NCBI GenBank assembly: GCA_945947155.1
Contig: CAMEXM010000002.1
Coordinates: 1-63,337 of the forward strand
Reading direction: 5' to 3'
DNA length: 63,337 nucleotides
From: Polynucleobacter meluiroseus
Lineage (GTDB): Bacteria > Pseudomonadota > Gammaproteobacteria > Burkholderiales > Burkholderiaceae
Position 1 is the first letter of the stretch. Each line of letters begins with the position of its first letter. The notes under the pieces were generated by a model, which was not told where the DNA came from, made no database searches, and saw only the letters and a program-made list of their open reading frames with translations. Both the position numbers and the translations under genes were made by a program. Shown here piece by piece: positions 57,055 to 63,337 of this stretch.

Positions 57055-58017
57055 CTATCGCAACAATTGCGCTACATACGTGTAAAGCGGTATGCCGATA
57101 ATGATATTAAAGGGGAAGGTAATGCCCAAGGACATGCCCATATAAATGGCTGGATTAACTTCGGGCAGGGCATGGCGCAATACGGCCGGCACCGCAATAT
57201 ACGATGCACTCGCGGCGAGCACCATTAATAGGATCGTATCGCCCAATGGCAATTGCAACAGGGTACAGAGGACTAAAGCAATGCCTGCATGCACTATAGG
57301 CGCAACCAATGCGTAAATCAATACGATCAGGGGCTTGCCTTTGATGCCACTGAAATTTTTTGCAGCCATCAAACCCATATCCAACAGGAAGAATGCCAAC
57401 ATTCCCTTAAATAAATCAATTGAGAATGGCGCCATGATGCGCTGACCATCTTCCCCGCTGAGCATGCCAACCGCCATTGATCCGAGCAATAAAAGCTGCG
57501 CTCCGTCGGTAAATGATTCATGCAATACTTTGGACAAGCCAATCGACTGAGCCTTGCTAGTACTGCTCACACGGGCTTTATTAGCCAATACAATTGCCAA
57601 AATAATAGCGGGCGACTCCATAAGCGCCATGGCTGCCGCCATGTGACCGCCGTAAGGAATCGATTGATTGCTCAAAAATTGGGTTGCCGTAATAAAGGTA
57701 ACCGCGCTTACGGAGCCATATGTTGCTGCGATGGCGGCAGAGTCGTAATTATTTAAACGGGTTCGCAGTACTGCATAGGCAATGATTGGAATAATGATCG
57801 CCAAAAAGATGGCTAGGCCTAGCGCTAAACCAATCTCCTGAGTGAAGCCCGATTTCTGCAGCGCAAAGCCGCCCTTTAGCCCTAGGGCCATTAACAAATA
57901 CAGCGACAGAAAACGCGCAATGGGTTGCGGTATCTCTAAATTGGACTTAATCAGGCCGGCAAAGGCGCCAAACACAAAAAAGAGAATGGCAGGATCGAGA
58001 AAGTTATTCACATCCAT
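57055..58017 (-). CDS. sbtA: SbtA-type sodium-dependent bicarbonate transporter
   Basis: About 320 residues and ten helices of the SbtA (DUF897) family. FLDPAILFFVFGAFAGLIKSNLEIP, LYLLMALGLKGGFAL, the glycine-rich SASYIAVPAVLRHALPEVNPAIYMGMSLGITFPFNI are diagnostic. Cyanobacterial members import bicarbonate with Na+; heterotrophic homologues are less studied. No SbtB (PII-like) gene is beside it. With the cytosolic carbonic anhydrase at 45644 it could supply bicarbonate for carboxylations. Start ATG 58017 chosen; 58035 also possible. Confidence 0.88.
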   Translation of the reverse strand: MDVNNFLDPAILFFVFGAFAGLIKSNLEIPQPIARFLSLYLLMALGLKGGFALQKSGFTQEIGLALGLAIFLAIIIPIIAYAVLRTRLNNYDSAAIAATYGSVSAVTFITATQFLSNQSIPYGGHMAAAMALMESPAIILAIVLANKARVSSTSKAQSIGLSKVLHESFTDGAQLLLLGSMAVGMLSGEDGQRIMAPFSIDLFKGMLAFFLLDMGLMAAKNFSGIKGKPLIVLIYALVAPIVHAGIALVLCTLLQLPLGDTILLMVLAASASYIAVPAVLRHALPEVNPAIYMGMSLGITFPFNIIIGIPLYTYVAQLLR

Positions 58018-58028
58018 ATGATAACGGC

Positions 58029-58056
58029 TTGCCATACAGCCTAGCCACCTTATAAT
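58029..58056 (+). promoter_or_regulatory. Promoter of the outer-membrane barrel gene
   Basis: TTGCCA (58029-58034) and perfect TATAAT (58051-58056), 16-base spacer, giving a leader of about 70 bases to 58134. It partly overlaps the 5' end of the divergent sbtA region. Confidence 0.65.
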
Positions 58057-58133
58057 TTCGGGGATCTTGTGGGCTCATTATTTACCCCGTGTAAGCGCGC
58101 AACCTATACGTCTAATTTGCTAACCACCAAACG

Positions 58134-59081
58134 ATGCCGCACCCCTTTCGAAGCCAGCTGATTTGCCTTGTCATGGTATTAGGAGCATGGATGGCGAGCG
58201 CTCACGCGCAAGGCGTAGATTCACTCAATTCCTTTTTAAAAAAACGGGCAGATGCCTTTATGGTGATTACTGGTTATTCTTTAACGCCAGATGTAACCAC
58301 CGGATCTCTATCCATTACCGATCGCAGTGGTAATAATCCCAACTTACAAATGATTTCCTTGGGCGGTGGAGATCGCCTAAGTAGAAATGTACCGCTTTAT
58401 CTCGAGGGTACTCTCGCGATTAATCGATATAACCCGAGCTTCGTAGGGAGCGTCGGCAATACAAGTATTGATGTCCCTGTGCACTGGAATAGCATCACTG
58501 GTACTGGCGGTGTCGGCTGGGACTTTCCACTCACCAATGAACTGCGCATCAGGCCGATCGCCAACGTCATGCTGGGTCATCTCGAAAGCGATCTGTCGAT
58601 TGCATCTCGGGTCATTGAAAATCAAACGGGTGCTGATCTGCAGTTTTTACAGAAAGGGCGCATGAATACCTACGGCTTAGGTGGGTCGTTGATGCTGGAC
58701 TACGAGAATTACAAGCCAGAACGAGAGATTGATATTGAATTGCGCTATACCAATATTGAAATGAATACCTTTGATACCTCCAAGGCGGTTCAGGGCTCAG
58801 CCAACTCCCAAAGCCTGGGTTTGTGGGCTCGCAATCGAGTGCCTACGCCACTTACTTTCTTTACGATGCCAATTCGTGCCGTCATGGAATTGGCGCATAC
58901 CGAATTTTTAGGCAATCTGCGCGGCGCGCTCGGTTTTAATTCGCTGTCATCGGTAGGTGGTGGCATCGAGTTTGACCGCAGCCAATCGGAGCCTCTTTTT
59001 AGTCGAGTGCGAATTGTATTTCGTTACCAATTTGGACAAAACGTACGCGGCACTTCGATTGGATTAGCTGCCAGCTTCTAG
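58134..59081 (+). CDS. Putative outer-membrane beta-barrel protein (solitary autotransporter-barrel type)
   Basis: 315 residues. Signal peptide LICLVMVLGAWMASAHAQ, then alternating beta-strand pattern: IRPIANVMLGHLES, GGSLMLDYENY, EIDIELRYTNIEMNTF, and a final strand VRIVFRYQFGQNV with the C-terminal Phe (LAASF) needed for barrel insertion. It resembles solitary outer-membrane autotransporter-like barrels without a passenger domain. Function unknown. Confidence 0.75.
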   Translation: MPHPFRSQLICLVMVLGAWMASAHAQGVDSLNSFLKKRADAFMVITGYSLTPDVTTGSLSITDRSGNNPNLQMISLGGGDRLSRNVPLYLEGTLAINRYNPSFVGSVGNTSIDVPVHWNSITGTGGVGWDFPLTNELRIRPIANVMLGHLESDLSIASRVIENQTGADLQFLQKGRMNTYGLGGSLMLDYENYKPEREIDIELRYTNIEMNTFDTSKAVQGSANSQSLGLWARNRVPTPLTFFTMPIRAVMELAHTEFLGNLRGALGFNSLSSVGGGIEFDRSQSEPLFSRVRIVFRYQFGQNVRGTSIGLAASF

Positions 59082-59082
59082 A

Positions 59083-59943
59083 TCAGTCCAGCCTGCCGAA
59101 ACGGCCTTCATTAAAGTCTTCAATCGCTTTGGCGATTTCTGCTTTGGTATTCATAACAAAGGGTCCATAGCCCACCACTGGATCCGGAATAGGCTCTCCA
59201 CTCAAAAAGAGGGCGTGGGTATCTTGGCTAGCGCTGACCTCAATTCCAGTACCCGCGCGACTAAAGACAATCAGACTGGCATCTCCTGCAACCCCCTTGT
59301 CCGTCTCGACTTGACCCCGCAATATGGCCAGCGCAGCATTCCAATGATTGGGCGCAGGCAATGAAATCACCGCCCCTTTTTTAATCCGCAGGTCCCAAAC
59401 GTGCATGGCTGTATGGGTTTTTGCTGGCCCGGAAAATCCGGCATAGTCGCCCGCAATGAGGCGAGCCGTCCCCTGATCATTTTCTAAATGAATGGTTGGG
59501 ATCTGCTGCGCCTCAATTGCCTGGTAGCCGGGCGGCGGCGTCTTTTGTTTTGCTGGTAAGTTGACCCAGAGCTGCGCCATGCTCAGCATGCCGCCCCGCT
59601 GCGTGAATTGCGCCGAATGCATTTCTTCGTGCAAAATTCCAGCGCCGGCCGTCATCCACTGCACATCGCCCGGACCAATCGTGCCGGCATTGCCCGCCGA
59701 GTCTTTATGCGCAAGCTCTCCCTCATAGGCAATCGTAACCGTCTCAAACCCACGGTGCGGATGTGGGCCAACGCCTTTTGCAACTGTGCTGGGAGAAAAT
59801 GCCGTTGGGCTTGCATAATCCAACATTAAAAATGGACTCAGCTCTTCACCCATCGACTGATATGAAAATAGCGTCCGAACCGGGAATCCATCGCCCACCC
59901 AATGCTGCTCATGGGCATGGTGTAATCCAATAATCAGTTTCAT
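59083..59943 (-). CDS. Pirin family protein
   Basis: Bicupin of 286 residues. The N-terminal cupin holds the metal-binding GPHPHRGFETVT (His-x-His) and the second pair in AGAGILHEEMHS; the C-terminal cupin is degenerate. Some bacterial pirins have quercetinase activity; others regulate metabolism. The gene is convergent with the barrel gene (one base between) and follows the nitronate monooxygenase gene by 18 bases, so those two may be cotranscribed. Confidence 0.92.
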   Translation of the reverse strand: MKLIIGLHHAHEQHWVGDGFPVRTLFSYQSMGEELSPFLMLDYASPTAFSPSTVAKGVGPHPHRGFETVTIAYEGELAHKDSAGNAGTIGPGDVQWMTAGAGILHEEMHSAQFTQRGGMLSMAQLWVNLPAKQKTPPPGYQAIEAQQIPTIHLENDQGTARLIAGDYAGFSGPAKTHTAMHVWDLRIKKGAVISLPAPNHWNAALAILRGQVETDKGVAGDASLIVFSRAGTGIEVSASQDTHALFLSGEPIPDPVVGYGPFVMNTKAEIAKAIEDFNEGRFGRLD

Positions 59944-59961
59944 GTTTTATACACTCACGTT

Positions 59962-60999
59962 TTATTGTTCTGCTTCGAATTCATTACGCAATTGCTGCAT
60001 TAAGTCTTTAGTTGACATGCTCCGAGCCTGTGCATACGCTGTACCCGCCCATAGACTTTGGTACTCGGCATCGTTCTGCGCCACAGCCCACTGACGCAGA
60101 GGCCCCGTCAGTGTATTTTGGATAGGAAAGGGCAATGTCGTTTGGTTTTGCATCGTCCGTGTGAACGTGTTTTCTAGGCCGCGCGCTGGTCGTCCAGAAA
60201 AAGCGTTTGTTAGCGTCGTTGGCCTGTCTTGTTTGTGCAATACATAGTGGCGATAACTGGGCGGCGTCCCTGATTCATCGCAACACAAAAATGCTGTTCC
60301 CATTTGCACTGCCTGCGCACCCTTTGCCAATCCATTTTGTATATGGGCACCAGTCATGATGCCACCTGCAGCAACAATCGGGATCCGGCAATGCTTAGCC
60401 AGTTGAGCCGTAAGCGCTAAGGTGCTTAGTGCCTCATCTTCAGCCAATAAATCAAATTGCCCGCGATGCCCGCCGGCTTCGATTCCTTGGGCAACAATAA
60501 AATCGGCATGCGCCGATTCAATCGCTAGCCCTTCCATAACACTAGTGGCACTGATGCCAACTGCAATTCCGAGTGCATGCGCTTTTGCAATAACCCCATC
60601 TGGCGGTAAGCCAAAATGAAAACTAAGGATGGCTGGTCGAGCCTTCCATATGGGCTCTAACTGCTCCATCAAATTGGGATAGAAGGGCTCTGCTGGAATG
60701 GTAAGTGACTGAGCTCCGTCTACGCCCAGCGACCGCAACGCCTCTATGGCATTTGCTTGTATCTGATTACTTGGCAAGTGAACCGGACTAAACACAAAAA
60801 AGTTTGCATTAATGGGTCCGCTTGTTAGTGACTGTGCCGACACTAAATCTGCATGAATTTTTTCTGGCGTACTGTATGCAAAACCAAAGCTACCAACACC
60901 GCCATGATTTGCGACCGCCGCTACCAATTGTGGCGTAGTAATTCCGCCGGCCATTGGGGCCTGAATCAGTGGCAGTGCTAATTGAATGAAGTTAAACAT
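59962..60999 (-). CDS. Nitronate monooxygenase (2-nitropropane dioxygenase family)
   Basis: FMN-dependent TIM-barrel enzyme of 345 residues that detoxifies nitronates such as propionate 3-nitronate. PLIQAPMAGGITTPQLVAAV at the N-terminus, VAQGIEAGGHRGQF (catalytic His) near residue 180, VAAGGIMTGAHIQNGLAKGAQAVQMGTAFL for FMN phosphate. It is shorter than the fungal enzymes, fitting bacterial class I. Confidence 0.92.
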   Translation of the reverse strand: MFNFIQLALPLIQAPMAGGITTPQLVAAVANHGGVGSFGFAYSTPEKIHADLVSAQSLTSGPINANFFVFSPVHLPSNQIQANAIEALRSLGVDGAQSLTIPAEPFYPNLMEQLEPIWKARPAILSFHFGLPPDGVIAKAHALGIAVGISATSVMEGLAIESAHADFIVAQGIEAGGHRGQFDLLAEDEALSTLALTAQLAKHCRIPIVAAGGIMTGAHIQNGLAKGAQAVQMGTAFLCCDESGTPPSYRHYVLHKQDRPTTLTNAFSGRPARGLENTFTRTMQNQTTLPFPIQNTLTGPLRQWAVAQNDAEYQSLWAGTAYAQARSMSTKDLMQQLRNEFEAEQ

Positions 61000-61013
61000 G
61001 GCCAGTCTTACTC

Positions 61014-61856
61014 TTAGCGTTTGCCGCTAACGACCAATGAGGGGTTATTGTTTAGATTGCCCGTCATGCTAGCCCCATTGACGCGGCCCTTGAAAACGTA
61101 ATTCATCTTTTGGTATGCAAAGGCAAATTCCAAATCAGATCCACGAATGCGGCCGTCTTCAAAGTCCGCCACTCGCTTGTTGCCCTGATACAAAGTACCA
61201 TCAAAAAATTGCTTCTTCTGACGAATCACGAGGCGAAGATCGCCTAGTCCTGGTGGGCCATTCCATTGCCAGCTCCCATCAATATTGCTCGGGACAATCC
61301 AAAAGTAGGCCATTTCTCCGTTAGAAATGCGCACTTCCTGATCCGGTATCCATCCCTCCATGCGAAATGTATTGGATACCACCCGCGTACCGGCTTGCAT
61401 TTTTAAAATGGTCGGCATCAGCCTGGTGTTGACGTTTTCGCCCAGATATAAGGTCAGCACAGTGGCTTGTGAAAAATCTTCCACAAAAATATCACCTTGC
61501 TTAAATGTTACAAGATTTTGGACTTTAGCCCGCTCTGCATTGCGTTGGGATAGCTTGACTAAATCGGGGTTGTATTCAATGCCTACTGCGCGTACCTGGT
61601 ATTTTTTTGCTGCCTCAATCGGAATGACGCCATCTCCCGAACCTAAGTCATATACCCGATCGCCTGGGCGTACTTGTGCGAGCGCGAGCATTTGATCCGC
61701 CATCTCGACTTTGGTTGGCACCCACATCACGTCTTTGCCTGAGCTCGCCATACTGAGCCTAAACTGATTATCGCCATAGTTCGTCGTCGCACATCCATAT
61801 AAGAGTGGGAGCACGATACAGCAGGCTATGGCAAAGTATTGGCGCTTTGTTTGCAT
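61014..61856 (-). CDS. SAM-dependent methyltransferase-fold lipoprotein
   Basis: About 280 residues. N-terminal lipoprotein signal (YFAIACCIVLPLLYGC with Ala after Cys) followed by a class I methyltransferase fold: MLALAQVRPGDRVYDLGSGDGVIPIEAAK is a normal SAM-binding motif. A methyltransferase domain behind a lipobox, which would place it outside the cytoplasm where no SAM is expected, is odd. Proteins of this layout occur in other betaproteobacteria but their activity is unknown. It ends in a beta-rich region (FRMEGWIPDQEVRISNGE onward). An upstream start at 61874 would overlap the MAPEG gene by 10 bp. Confidence 0.82.
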   Translation of the reverse strand: MQTKRQYFAIACCIVLPLLYGCATTNYGDNQFRLSMASSGKDVMWVPTKVEMADQMLALAQVRPGDRVYDLGSGDGVIPIEAAKKYQVRAVGIEYNPDLVKLSQRNAERAKVQNLVTFKQGDIFVEDFSQATVLTLYLGENVNTRLMPTILKMQAGTRVVSNTFRMEGWIPDQEVRISNGEMAYFWIVPSNIDGSWQWNGPPGLGDLRLVIRQKKQFFDGTLYQGNKRVADFEDGRIRGSDLEFAFAYQKMNYVFKGRVNGASMTGNLNNNPSLVVSGKR

Positions 61857-61864
61857 ATCTTTCC

Positions 61865-62263
61865 CTATGACCAAAGCTGCAACAGCAGCCAGACTAGATT
61901 AAATACCACCAACATAACGAGGGTCGTGATCGTGAATTTCATGCCGATGACGCGATTACTGAAGTGTGGGGGTGGCTGATTAATTCCTTTGGCATGAAAC
62001 ATTCGGCCAGTCACGAAGGCAATGCCAAGAATGGCGATGAGCCACAGTGGCGCACCATTAAGCTCGAGGCAGGCCATGAGTACTAATGCAATCGGCACGT
62101 ATTCAGCAAAGTTAGCTTGGGCACGAATGGCGCGCTCCAAATCGTCAACGCCACCGCTACCCAGACCTACTTTATGTTGTCGTCGCAGACGAATAACACC
62201 AAAAGATAGGCGAATAAAGAGTGCTGCCAAAATGCAGGCAATCAATGTGGTGACGATAAGCAT
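61865..62263 (-). CDS. MAPEG family membrane protein
   Basis: 132 residues, four hydrophobic helices. The central ERAIRAQANFAEYVPIAL is the MAPEG signature (glutathione-dependent or related enzymes such as microsomal GST), followed by GRMFHAKGI. Start chosen at ATG 62263 (LIVTTLIACILAALF). It precedes the methyltransferase lipoprotein by 8 bases. Substrate unknown. Confidence 0.88.
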   Translation of the reverse strand: MLIVTTLIACILAALFIRLSFGVIRLRRQHKVGLGSGGVDDLERAIRAQANFAEYVPIALVLMACLELNGAPLWLIAILGIAFVTGRMFHAKGINQPPPHFSNRVIGMKFTITTLVMLVVFNLVWLLLQLWS

Positions 62264-62307
62264 GTGCTGCCCTAAGGGATGATGAATTGGTATAGTACAT
62301 CGCCATG

Positions 62308-62330
62308 AAAAAACCACCCGCAGGTGGTTT
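62308..62330 (-). terminator. Terminator after the 72-residue gene
   Basis: On the minus strand AAACCACC-TGCG-GGTGGTTT followed by TTTC: an 8-bp stem with a U-run, 30 bases after the stop at 62360. It closes the glycine-riboswitch transcript unit before the MAPEG gene. Confidence 0.8.
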
Positions 62331-62359
62331 GTAATCCATCTTCTGGTTTTCTGCTTTGC

Positions 62360-62578
62360 TTAGCTTTTTGCTTGCCTTTGCTGGGCATCATGGTTAACAC
62401 CAGACTTACAGAACTGCACGATGGTATTGGAGAACTGCAAGTGCCGGGCATTCATTTTCCGGTACTCATTTAACTCTGCAATTTGTGGGGATACTTCGTT
62501 TTTAAATGCGGCATCCTCATAACCTGGGTGGTAAGGGGCTTCCTGTACATATAGATTCGACATGGCAATTGCTTTCAT
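62360..62578 (-). CDS. Small protein downstream of a glycine riboswitch, unknown function
   Basis: 72 residues from ATG 62578, or 67 from ATG 62563 (MSNLYVQEAPYHP). Soluble, with EVSPQIAELNEYRKMNARHLQFSN as the likely helix and a single Cys (VQFCKSG). I do not recognise it. The transcript begins at the tandem glycine riboswitch 130 bases upstream, with only a 6-codon ORF between, and ends at a terminator 30 bases after the stop. So this is the only gene the riboswitch can control unless read-through occurs. The ATG at 62578 overlaps an upstream reading frame by ATGA. Confidence 0.7.
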   Translation of the reverse strand: MKAIAMSNLYVQEAPYHPGYEDAAFKNEVSPQIAELNEYRKMNARHLQFSNTIVQFCKSGVNHDAQQRQAKS

Positions 62579-62637
62579 TCAGTGGGTTGTAGTGGTGACC
62601 AATTGGGTGGCCAATGCTCAAAAATCAATTCACTGAA

Positions 62638-62658
62638 TTAACCGGAATAACGTGTCAT
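62638..62658 (-). CDS. Possible 6-residue leader ORF after the glycine riboswitch
   Basis: ATG complementary to 62656-62658, then ACA CGT TAT TCC GGT TAA (MTRYSG). AGGAG sits seven bases before the ATG, the best ribosome site in this stretch. Beyond the TAA the same frame stays open for 20 further codons and ends at TGA 62575, overlapping the start of the 72-residue gene as ATGA. It is either a leader peptide or the stump of a broken small gene. Confidence 0.4.
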   Translation of the reverse strand: MTRYSG

Positions 62659-62680
62659 TGCGGGGCTCCTAATAGCGCCA

Positions 62681-62703
62681 TGCAATCAGACTGGCTGATT
62701 GCA
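62681..62703 (-). promoter_or_regulatory. Hairpin between glycine aptamer 2 and the leader ORF
   Basis: TGCAATCAG-CCAGT-CTGATTGCA, a perfect 9-bp stem directly after the second aptamer and 11 bases before AGGAG. It has no U-tract, so it is not an ordinary terminator. It may be part of the riboswitch expression platform. Confidence 0.55.
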
Positions 62704-62711
62704 AGCTTGCC

Positions 62712-62896
62712 GCTCCCCCTGTCCCTGATACCTGAGAGATTCACACTAAGCCCGGCTTAGTATTTGCTCCTTCGGTGCGCCACATGATGGCGACTCTCCA
62801 GACGGCTATTTAGGATAAGCAGTACCTTCCGGGTGGATACCTGAGCGTTCATGGGAGTTTGCGCCTTCGGTGGAGGCATAGCCTCACTCTCCTGCT
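62712..62896 (-). ncRNA. Tandem glycine riboswitch
   Basis: On the minus strand two glycine aptamers lie in series. Aptamer 1 has P1 AAGCAG/CUGCUU, GGAGAGUGAGG, CCACCGAAGGCGCAA and CGCUCAGGUAUCC. A short linker follows. Aptamer 2 has CUGGAGAGUCGCC, CACCGAAGGAGCAA and UCUCUCAGGUAUCAGGGAC. The GGAGAG, CACCGAAGG.GCAA and CUCAGG blocks are the conserved core. Such tandems normally precede gcvT, which is absent here. A TACAAT -10 box (62909-62914, minus) lies just upstream. Confidence 0.93.
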
Positions 62897-62908
62897 TGTA
62901 AATAGTTT

Positions 62909-62914
62909 ATTGTA
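62909..62914 (-). promoter_or_regulatory. -10 box for the glycine riboswitch transcript
   Basis: TACAAT on the minus strand; the expected start falls about 62902, a few bases before aptamer 1. The -35 region is weak. Divergent from the cupin gene. Confidence 0.5.
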
Positions 62915-62952
62915 CTTTTATCGAATTGTGTACATAGAAAAGGTGCCTTTTT

Positions 62953-63192
62953 ATGCAGGAAATCAATGCCGTAATTGACTCACTCGAGCTAGAGCCCCAC
63001 CCAGAAGGGGGCTTCTACCGGGAAATGCATCGGGCAAGCTCCCTTGTAAAGGAAGCAAATGGCAGCAGCAAGAATGCCTATTCCAGCATTTACTACCTTT
63101 TATCGGGGCGTGATTTTTCGGCATGGCATTGCATTCAGTCTGATGAAACTTGGTTCTTTCATTTGGGCTGCGATATTGCCATCCACCACTGA
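62953..63192 (+). pseudogene. DUF985 cupin, truncated by an insertion sequence
   Basis: N-terminal half of a DUF985 cupin: INAVIDSLELEPHPEGGFYREMHRAS, then SSIYYLLSGRDFSAWHCIQSDETWFFHLG. Family members are about 140-170 residues; this frame stops after 79. Homology ends where sequence starting TGAACTGACTTG begins, and the stop TGA is the first three bases of that sequence. The remaining cupin half should lie beyond the element outside the window. Start ATG 62953 follows AAAGGTGCC. Confidence 0.85.
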
Positions 63193-63337
63193 ACTGACTT
63201 GATTTTTAGTACCACCCCAGAAGAGAGGATTTTTGATAATCTTCACCTTAAAGGAGTGCTAAATATGGCAAAAGGCCAACGTCTTAAACCCGAACAAATC
63301 GTCACCTTATTGCGTCAAATCGATGTCCTGACAACGA
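63190..63337 (+). mobile_element. IS3-family insertion sequence, left end (partial)
   Basis: The left end begins TGAACTGACTTGATT, of the TGAAC type seen at IS3-family termini, directly at the break in the cupin gene. A transposase orfA with a ribosome site (AAAGGAGTGCTAAAT) follows after 75 bases. The element continues past the right edge, so its subgroup, right repeat and target duplication are not visible. Confidence 0.8.
63265..63337 (+). CDS. IS3-family transposase OrfA (partial)
   Basis: Starts MAKGQRLKPEQIVTLLRQID and runs off the right edge after 24 codons. This N-terminus, ahead of a helix-turn-helix, is typical of the OrfA of IS3-family elements. Only the first part can be read. Confidence 0.82.
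   Translation, partial: MAKGQRLKPEQIVTLLRQIDVLTT

Noticed and set aside
62681..62703. Hairpin after the glycine riboswitch as a terminator
   Set aside because: No U-tract follows the 3' arm.

Overview
The window looks like a chromosome segment from a Polynucleobacter-like freshwater betaproteobacterium (Burkholderiales). Evidence: moderate GC content, very tight gene packing with many 4-bp ATGA start/stop overlaps, a beta-type DksA with a cysteine-poor zinc-finger region, an SAH riboswitch in front of ahcY, and slt-NDUFA9-cca, gatCAB/mreBCD-mrdA-rodA and SlmA/MetXW neighbourhoods. I assign the genus from gene content and protein style only. Almost everything is core chromosome. I see no prophage, CRISPR array, rRNA or tRNA gene. 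Accessory signs are confined to the right edge, where an IS3-type element interrupts a cupin gene.

Layout. 1-5047 (-): tripartite RND efflux operon (outer-membrane factor, adaptor, pump; the pump runs off the left edge). 5168-10632 (-): glmS, glmU, ttcA, folB and a pteridine-reductase-like SDR. 10657-15769: midA-like methyltransferase (+) facing the slt / NDUFA9-like / cca operon (-). 15880-20230: one-carbon and methyl-cycle block: 5-formyl-THF cyclo-ligase (+), metF and ahcY (-) behind an SAH riboswitch, then metK (-). 20431-23122 (+): two LpxL-type acyltransferases and dapF. 23109-24577: divergent pyrE and xthA. 24574-29721 (-): dksA-argB-slmA-metX-metW-ampG, nearly continuous. 29846-35914 (-): CobW-type metallochaperone GTPase, xerC, DUF484, gatB, gatA, gatC. 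35976-41527 (+): rod-shape operon mreB-mreC-mreD-mrdA-rodA. 41583-48945: hupB, small membrane protein, cytochrome c, SAF-domain dehydrogenase, lpxO, DUF167, beta carbonic anhydrase, a third LpxL paralogue, a DMT exporter and an RluB/RluF-type pseudouridine synthase. 48993-50636 (+): prfC, which has no ordinary start codon. 50637-62578: mixed metabolic and envelope genes, including two tiny histone-H1-like (Hc1) proteins, an aminotransferase of the serine-glyoxylate type, a lactate-dehydrogenase-type flavoenzyme, an SbtA-type bicarbonate transporter, pirin, nitronate monooxygenase and MAPEG. 62575-63337: tandem glycine riboswitch (-) with only mini-ORFs downstream, a truncated DUF985 cupin (+) and the left end of an IS3-family element.

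How the parts work together. ahcY and metF lie under an SAH sensor whose 3' strand overlaps an intrinsic terminator, so SAH should switch on its own removal; metK lies just upstream on the same strand. Several genes have a -10 hexamer 5-6 bases from the start codon, which suggests leaderless transcripts. The observations most worth pursuing are prfC initiation (AUG followed at once by UAG, then an AUA where the protein should begin), the glycine riboswitch without gcv genes, and the pair of Hc1-like mini-proteins.
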